Shown in pieces: positions 43,926-48,811 of a DNA stretch of 48,811 nucleotides. Positions within the stretch are counted from its first letter, which is position 1. Each line of letters begins with the position of its first letter. The notes under the pieces are model-generated. The model saw only the letters and a program-made list of their open reading frames with translations. It did no database searches and had not been told where the DNA came from. This DNA comes from Candidatus Poribacteria bacterium (GTDB lineage: Bacteria > Poribacteria > WGA-4E > WGA-3G). A program made the position numbers and the translations under genes. The stretch spans positions 1 to 48,811 of the forward strand of contig JAPPNJ010000214.1 of NCBI GenBank assembly GCA_028818705.1, written 5' to 3'.

Positions 43926-45362
43926 ATGGACGCTCAAAAAATCGTACTTATTGTAGATGCCGACCGCGCGGAACGAGAACTCGTCTGTGAAACATTAGCA
44001 GGCAAAGGTTTACGTCTCGTTGCTACAGGCAACATGTATCAGGCATTTCACCAGATTGAGCACCTGAAAGTGGATATCCTTATTGCCCAGTTGAAAGCAA
44101 AGCGGATTGATGGGTTGACGCTGTTGGAGGCAGCGGCACAGCATCATCCAGATGTGGGTGTAATTTTTATTACAGAACCAAACATTTTAGAAACTGACAT
44201 CGGCATCAGAGCAATGCTTGCCTATAAAGACACCTATTTCCTGCCAAAACCGGTTAATCCTGTTCACCTGGAGGCACTGCTGCACAGAACGCTTGAAAAC
44301 CAACGTCTCACTTTTGAAAATCGGCAGCTACAATTACAGATAGATGAAAATGAAGGTTTACGTCGCCTGACAGGCAAGTCGCCCGAAATCACCAGAATTC
44401 GCGAAATGATCGCCCAAATCGCACCAACAAAAGCGACAGTGATGATTTACGGTGCACGTGGTACAGGGAAGGAATTAGTTGCTCGTGCAATTCACCACCG
44501 AAGTTTGCGACACGGTCCTCTCATCGCATTTAATTGTGCAACACTGAACGAAAATCTTGCAGAATCCGAACTATTCGGTCATGAACGTGGGGCATTTAGC
44601 GGGGCATATCATCAGCGCAAAGGAAGATTTGAACTTGCACATGGAGGGACCTTGTTTCTTGACGAGGTCTCTCAACTAAGTTTATCCAATCAAGCACGCC
44701 TCTTGCGCGTCCTCGAAGAACGCGAATTTGAGCGCGTCGGTGGCGATAAAACGATTCAAGTTGACGTCCGAATTGTATGTGCCACGAACCACGATCTGGA
44801 GGAATCATCTAAAAGGCGTGAGTTTCTGCCCGACCTCTATGATCGGCTTAACGTAGTCCCTATTCATCTCCCGACGCTTCAGGAACGTATTGAAGATATT
44901 CCACTTCTCGTTAAAGACTTTCTCGAAGAGTTTTGTCGACAAAACACCAAATCCGCCGTAAGCCTTTCACCAGAAGCCATCAGAACCTTGATGAAATATC
45001 AGTGGCCCGGAAATGTTCGTGAATTGAAAAATTGCATTGAGGGTCTCGTTGTGATGTCAACCCAATCTACAATCCAACAGATTGATCTACCGGAACGCAT
45101 CCTCAAAGCAACTGGGATAGAGTTTTCAAATTTACTCGCAGTTCCCGATGTCTGGGAACCAGTCAATGTGATCGAAGGACATCAGCGTTTAAATGTAGAA
45201 GTCGGCATGTCGCTTGATGAGATTAACCGTGAAGCCCTACGCGCTACTCTTGAGTCTGTAGACAACAACAAGGCAAAAGCAGCAGAAATACTCAAGGTGA
45301 GCCGGCGTACAATCCAGCGCAAAGCAAAAGAGTATGGCTTGTCCGAGGAACAAGATTCGTAG
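43926..45362 (+). CDS. Sigma-54-dependent transcriptional activator with degenerate receiver
   Basis: 478 residues. Residues 1-125 follow the receiver fold (KIVLIVDADRAE, FITEPN, YFLPKPV with the conserved Lys at 108). However, the phospho-acceptor position holds Gln (VDILIAQLKAKRIDG, residue 55), so it should not be phosphorylated conventionally. Residues ~145-380 are the AAA+ domain: Walker A GARGTGKE, sigma-54 contact loop GAFSGA (usual GAFTGA), Walker B GGTLFLDEV, and WPGNVRELKN. The C-terminus is a Fis-type helix-turn-helix (KAKAAEILKVSRRTIQRK). It activates -24/-12 promoters with the RpoN encoded at 15228-17111. No histidine kinase is adjacent. Target genes unknown. Confidence 0.93.
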   Translation: MDAQKIVLIVDADRAERELVCETLAGKGLRLVATGNMYQAFHQIEHLKVDILIAQLKAKRIDGLTLLEAAAQHHPDVGVIFITEPNILETDIGIRAMLAYKDTYFLPKPVNPVHLEALLHRTLENQRLTFENRQLQLQIDENEGLRRLTGKSPEITRIREMIAQIAPTKATVMIYGARGTGKELVARAIHHRSLRHGPLIAFNCATLNENLAESELFGHERGAFSGAYHQRKGRFELAHGGTLFLDEVSQLSLSNQARLLRVLEEREFERVGGDKTIQVDVRIVCATNHDLEESSKRREFLPDLYDRLNVVPIHLPTLQERIEDIPLLVKDFLEEFCRQNTKSAVSLSPEAIRTLMKYQWPGNVRELKNCIEGLVVMSTQSTIQQIDLPERILKATGIEFSNLLAVPDVWEPVNVIEGHQRLNVEVGMSLDEINREALRATLESVDNNKAKAAEILKVSRRTIQRKAKEYGLSEEQDS

Positions 45363-45405
45363 CAGAATATTCGTATCTCTTGATGTTAGATGCGTGAGAC
45401 GCAGT

Positions 45406-46197
45406 TTAATGTTCCTGAGACAACAATTTCTGCTTATTTGCGTAAACCTGTTTGTAGTAATCCACGCGCTTCAATTGCGAAGCCGCTCCCTCGTCAATTA
45501 CCGCAATTGTTCGCGGATGCATCTGTAACACCGAGGCAGGCACCTCTGCTGTGATAGATCCCTCCACGGCGTGCGCAATCGCCTCAGCTTTTGATTCTCC
45601 GCTTGCCAGAAGCAGACACTGTTTTGCTTCCATAATTGTGCCTACACCCATTGTAATTGCCATTTTTGGCACCGCATCGACAGTACCACCAAAATGTGGA
45701 GCATTTGCCTCCAAGGTGCTCTGTGTGAGCGTCTTGAGGCGCGTCCGGGAGCCGAGCGAAGAACTCGGTTCGTTAAAACCGATATGCCCATCCTTTCCAA
45801 CGCCGAGCACCTGAATGTCAATACCACCGGCATTTACAATTGCTGCCTCATATTTCTCACAGAATTCCTCATGTCCTACCACAATGCTCTGCGGAATATG
45901 GCAATTCTCTGGCGAAATGTTGACGGCGGAAAAAAAATGCGTCTCCATGAAAGTGTGGTAACTATATGGATGACTCGACGGAATTCCAACGTATTCATCA
46001 AGGTTAAAAGTTGTCACCTTTGAGAAATCAAGTCCGTCTATCTTGTGCATTCGCGCTAAGGCTTCATAGAGGCCAATCGGCGTACTACCAGTAGCAAGTC
46101 CCAAGACGAGATTCGGCTTCTTTAGGAGTGCGTCCCGAATGATCTGCGCTGAAACCGCTACCAGTTTTGCATAGGTAGGTTGAATAATTATTTCCAT
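45406..46197 (-). CDS. nagB: Glucosamine-6-phosphate deaminase
   Basis: 263 residues from the ATG at 46197; a TTG at 46221 with AAGG is the alternative start. The reaction is GlcN-6-P to fructose-6-P plus ammonia. Signatures are LGLATGSTPIGLYEAL, TTFNLDEYVGIPSSHPYSY, and the active-site GVGKDGHIGFNEPSSSL. TMGVGTIMEAK and VEGSITAEVPASVLQMH follow. Length is normal. A sugar-phosphate-isomerase gene lies upstream on the same strand (43-base gap), so both may act in amino-sugar catabolism. nagA and a transporter are not in view. Confidence 0.95.
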   Translation of the reverse strand: MEIIIQPTYAKLVAVSAQIIRDALLKKPNLVLGLATGSTPIGLYEALARMHKIDGLDFSKVTTFNLDEYVGIPSSHPYSYHTFMETHFFSAVNISPENCHIPQSIVVGHEEFCEKYEAAIVNAGGIDIQVLGVGKDGHIGFNEPSSSLGSRTRLKTLTQSTLEANAPHFGGTVDAVPKMAITMGVGTIMEAKQCLLLASGESKAEAIAHAVEGSITAEVPASVLQMHPRTIAVIDEGAASQLKRVDYYKQVYANKQKLLSQEH

Positions 46198-46239
46198 TGA
46201 TTTCGTAGATGCACCTTCCAAGCGTGTTAGCGTTCTATC

Positions 46240-47028
46240 TTATGTATTCCCAGCGATAATTCTGTCCATATCATCGCTAATACTATGCACCCTGCCTCCG
46301 GGATTTTCTGGGTCAACGGGAAGCTCCGCTGTTATATAATCGTCATAACCCACAGCTTCAAGTGATGCCATAACAGCGTTCCAATCAATCGTACAGTCCT
46401 CAATTAGGTAGGTGAACTTGCGTTCATCTGCGTTGAAACCTTTGACATGTACTTTAGAAATACGATTTCCGAGAGAACGGATCCAGTGTTGTGGATATCC
46501 GTAGAGGACAATATTGCCGACATCAAAATAGGCGGTTATCGTGTCGCTCTCAAATTCATCAAGATACCGGCAAAATTCCAATGGACTGAGAAGAAACTTA
46601 TTCCAAACATTCTCAAGTGCGATTGTGATACCTTTCTCTGCTGCCCCTGGGATCAATTTACGGATCTCGACTTGGGAACGTTCATACGCCGCTTCATAAC
46701 TCGTTGTCTCATTCACAACAGCAGGGACGAGCAAGACAGTGTCAGCCCCAACAGCTGTTGCGGTCACGACCGAATCAAGCATTCCGGTACATGATTCGGC
46801 GCGAACCTCCTCATCCGGATCAGAAAGTGGATACGCCCAATGTTTACTATTCATTACGCTGAACACTTCCACTTGGTATTGTGTTGCGATTTGTTTTGTT
46901 TGGATCCGATCGGTATCATCCTCAAGAGTGCCGATTTCAACGCCGTCAAACCCGGCTTCCTTCGCGAGCTTGAACCGTGCTTCGGTTGAATCACCTGGTA
47001 ATGAGCCGATACATATTCCCTTTTTCAC
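46240..47028 (-). CDS. Sugar phosphate isomerase/epimerase (AP2-type TIM barrel)
   Basis: 262 residues with a GTG start preceded by AAAGGA. Barrel landmarks with metal positions are seen: FDGVEIGT early, Glu in ITIALENVWN, Asp in AYFDVGN, His in SKVHVKGF and Glu in YITAELPVD near the end. The family includes hydroxypyruvate isomerase, inosose dehydratase and epimerases. Placed directly upstream of nagB, it may belong to the same sugar pathway. Distinct in sequence from the epimerase at 22362-23213; the two share only the fold motifs. Confidence 0.85.
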   Translation of the reverse strand: MKKGICIGSLPGDSTEARFKLAKEAGFDGVEIGTLEDDTDRIQTKQIATQYQVEVFSVMNSKHWAYPLSDPDEEVRAESCTGMLDSVVTATAVGADTVLLVPAVVNETTSYEAAYERSQVEIRKLIPGAAEKGITIALENVWNKFLLSPLEFCRYLDEFESDTITAYFDVGNIVLYGYPQHWIRSLGNRISKVHVKGFNADERKFTYLIEDCTIDWNAVMASLEAVGYDDYITAELPVDPENPGGRVHSISDDMDRIIAGNT

Positions 47029-47058
47029 CAGTTTTTCCTTTCTATTATGCTTGAAAAT

Positions 47059-48429
47059 TTATCTTTTATCCTGCTTAGTTGCGACCTGTGCTTCCTGAAT
47101 TTTCAGTAGCAACTTGTTGTATTCATCTGCATGGGGTGCTAACGCAAGCGCATGATTAATCGCTACTGAGGCGTTATCATATTCCGCATTGCGATAATAG
47201 GCATACGCGAGCGTGTCGTAGTGTTTCGCTATTGGCACCAAAGCAACTGCGCGCTCGGCTAAGTCGATTGCCTGTTGCATCTCCTTACCGAGTCCTGCGT
47301 AGAGTCGCGCCAAGTTATTATATGCATCTGCTGCTGCATTATCTACCGCAATCGCCTGCTTGAATGCCAGAATCGCTGGTTCAAACTTGTGTTGATTGAT
47401 ATAAACGACCCCCAATTTTACCCAGACCTGTGGGTTATCGGGAGCAACTTTTGTAGCTTCCTGATAGACATAGGCTGCTTTTTCAAGATCACGCTGTTGG
47501 ATGAATATCTCACCCAAGTTCAGATACACCGGTAAGTAAGATGGATGTACCTGTATAGCAACTTCATAGATTTCGGATGCCTCTGTGAAGTTGTCATAAG
47601 CCTCATGGAGTTTACCCAGTTCAACGTAGAGCATTGGCAGATTCGGATTTGTGTAGAGTGCCTCACGGTACTGGTGCATCCTATTTTCGTAAGTCTTTAA
47701 GCGACGGAACTGCGCCATAGCAGACTCGGCTTGCTCACTATCTCCAAGTCGCCGATACGTGAGCGCACGCCGATAGTGTACCTGCGATAGATACCGGTTT
47801 CGCTCAAGTGCAGCGTCGTAATACGCTATAGCCTGCTTCGGGCGATTCTGCATTTCCGCCACCCTCCCCAGTCCATAATAGGATTCAGTATGGCTTGGGT
47901 TCAAGCGGATTCCCTCATGATAAGCCTTTTCGGCGGCACCAAATCTACGTTGTAGGGTATAGACATCGCCAAGATGGATGTTTGCTTCGGCTGTTTCGGC
48001 GAGGAGTACAAGGGCTCGTGTGAGATGGCTTTCAGCCAGTGATAGTTTGCCTTGTGCTTTGTAGACGATGCCTAAATGAAGATGAGCGTTTCCGTGGACT
48101 TCTGGCTGTCCATCGAGTGCCAATGCGTTCTGATATGCTGTTACCGCCTTATTCAGGCTATTGAGTTCCTGGTAGACGATACCGATATAGCATTGCGCGA
48201 GACTACTAATAACCTCAGATGTAGCGAATGCTTTTTCGACGGCTTGAAATTCGGCGAGTGCCAGAGCGTACTGTTCTGTGTCAAGGTAACGAACACCACG
48301 TTCAATCCGGCTGTTGAGTTCTTCCTCGGTATCGCACCATACTTGCATCAGTGAAAGTAGAAAGAAGAGGATAAAGGAGAGAACCAGGCTTTTCGCTGTG
48401 GGGAACAGACGGCATTGATGGGTAAACAT
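47059..48429 (-). CDS. Secreted TPR-repeat protein
   Basis: 456 residues with a signal peptide (LVLSFILFFLLSLMQVWC, residues ~15-32). About ten tetratricopeptide repeats follow with typical YYGLGRVAEMQNRPKQAIAYYDAAL-type spacing of 34 residues. Such proteins assemble periplasmic or outer-membrane complexes; no partner is obvious. The gene overlaps nothing and starts just after a GGGACGG palindrome that separates it from the LamG gene. A possible lipobox near MQVWCD would anchor it to a membrane. Confidence 0.85.
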   Translation of the reverse strand: MFTHQCRLFPTAKSLVLSFILFFLLSLMQVWCDTEEELNSRIERGVRYLDTEQYALALAEFQAVEKAFATSEVISSLAQCYIGIVYQELNSLNKAVTAYQNALALDGQPEVHGNAHLHLGIVYKAQGKLSLAESHLTRALVLLAETAEANIHLGDVYTLQRRFGAAEKAYHEGIRLNPSHTESYYGLGRVAEMQNRPKQAIAYYDAALERNRYLSQVHYRRALTYRRLGDSEQAESAMAQFRRLKTYENRMHQYREALYTNPNLPMLYVELGKLHEAYDNFTEASEIYEVAIQVHPSYLPVYLNLGEIFIQQRDLEKAAYVYQEATKVAPDNPQVWVKLGVVYINQHKFEPAILAFKQAIAVDNAAADAYNNLARLYAGLGKEMQQAIDLAERAVALVPIAKHYDTLAYAYYRNAEYDNASVAINHALALAPHADEYNKLLLKIQEAQVATKQDKR

Positions 48430-48451
48430 GCGTGGACGAAGAAATGGATGC

Positions 48452-48473
48452 GGGACGGCAAAGGAACCGTCCC
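48452..48473. repeat. REP-like palindrome upstream of the TPR gene
   Basis: GGGACGG and its complement CCGTCCC flank an eight-base loop (CAAAGGAA), followed by TACATCT. This 7-bp stem with a purine-rich loop resembles the frequent intergenic 'GTAGGGACGG...CCGTCCC' repeats of Poribacteria-type genomes. Confidence 0.5.
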
Positions 48474-48492
48474 TACATCTTGGGATGTGAAG

Positions 48493-48811
48493 TTAGTCGC
48501 GATGCCTTTTGAGTTGCCCCCATGTCGTGGAAAGTTTGTCCTGCGCTTCAACAGGAAGCAGCCCACCCTCCATCACGTTTACGACCTCTTTTTCGCTGAG
48601 GGCTCTATCGTAGACGTAGAGGTCATCAATGTAGAACTTCGCAGCGTTATAGCCCGTTTTACCGATGTAAAGTTTTTCTGCACCTTGCGCGTGATCCTTA
48701 GGAACAGCCTTTTCGTCAACCACTTTGCCGTCAATGTAAAATAGGAAATCAGTACCATCTTTGATCCCAGCAATGTGGTACCACTTATTTTCGTCAAATG
48801 TATCACCTTCT
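48493..48811 (-). CDS. LamG (concanavalin A-like) domain protein, 3' end
   Basis: The 5' part lies beyond the right edge. The 105 visible residues show the LamG C-terminal half: ENKWYHIAGIKDG, FYIDGKVVDEKAV, LYIGKTG, and FYIDDLYVYDRALSEKEV. A short tail (LLPVEAQDKLSTTWGQLK) follows and ends in a stop. Such domains bind polysaccharides or glycoconjugates outside the cell. The tail after LamG looks like a sorting or anchoring signature I associate with Poribacteria. Identity of the remaining domains cannot be seen. Confidence 0.85.
   Translation of the reverse strand, partial: EGDTFDENKWYHIAGIKDGTDFLFYIDGKVVDEKAVPKDHAQGAEKLYIGKTGYNAAKFYIDDLYVYDRALSEKEVVNVMEGGLLPVEAQDKLSTTWGQLKRHRD

Noticed and set aside
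1..48811. CRISPR arrays, tRNA, rRNA, integrase or transposase genes
   Set aside because: No regularly spaced repeats, no tRNA-like T-loop context, and no recombinase motifs were seen in any frame.

Overview
The window most likely comes from a diderm (outer-membrane) bacterium of the Candidatus Poribacteria / sponge- or seawater-metagenome type. The evidence is a complete LPS-export block (a lipid A acyltransferase-like gene, lptC, lptA, lptB, then rpoN and hpf), a LamG protein ending in a short tail of the kind I remember from Poribacteria, several sugar-phosphate isomerase/creatininase/HpcH-type catabolic genes, and short palindromic and AACCGATA-type intergenic repeats. The taxonomic call rests on style and memory; no rRNA or tRNA is present. 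Genes are dense, on both strands, with mostly clear GGAGG-type ribosome binding sites.

Layout. 1-3044 (minus): an accessory, visibly A+T-rich area with the 5' part of a DNA methyltransferase that runs off the left edge, a DUF2971-type gene, an unrecognised gene, a palindromic intergenic stretch and a decayed copy of the 3' end of gatB. 3100-4576 (minus): a compact type II restriction-modification (R-M) pair lying exactly between the intact gatB 3' end and that decayed copy. 4653-6961 (minus): gatB and an aldo/keto reductase. 7213-9492 (plus): a TPR-rich Slt-type lytic transglycosylase. 9556-20629 (minus): nadB, a hotdog thioesterase, valS, long-form hpf, rpoN with an unusual insertion, lptB, lptA, lptC and an lpxL-like acyltransferase, close to the classical lptC-lptA-lptB-rpoN-hpf order.

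20928-28124: a MATE exporter, a tagatose/psicose-epimerase-like TIM barrel, a large secreted TolB-propeller/M28 peptidase/PDZ protein, a bidirectional terminator, an endonuclease/exonuclease/phosphatase lipoprotein, and a small lipoprotein that looks like a stand-alone C-terminal domain of SAM hydroxide adenosyltransferase. 28219-30576: a second type II R-M pair, with a TdeIII-like nuclease. 30612-34313: an APH-family kinase, a creatininase-family hydrolase, an HpcH/HpaI aldolase and an unknown protein. 34361-35200: a ribbon-helix-helix-like ORF and a PD-(D/E)XK-like ORF split by a -1 frameshift at a nine-A run followed by G.

35354-42032: a pyrimidine operon, pyrR-pyrC-carA-carB. It has a near-consensus promoter, a PyrR-binding-like element, an intrinsic terminator in the leader, and a second copy of the same eight-base motif before carA. 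42126-48811: two uncharacterised genes, a sigma-54-dependent activator whose receiver has lost its phospho-acceptor aspartate, nagB, a second TIM-barrel isomerase, a secreted TPR protein and the 3' end of a LamG protein.

The most interesting observations are the gatB 3'-end duplication bracketing an R-M pair, the methyltransferase reading frame that starts directly behind another gene's stop codon, the slippery-site split nuclease, the stand-alone SAM-hydrolase C-domain lipoprotein, the oversized sigma-54 together with a degenerate-receiver activator, and the two-site PyrR-type control of the pyr operon.
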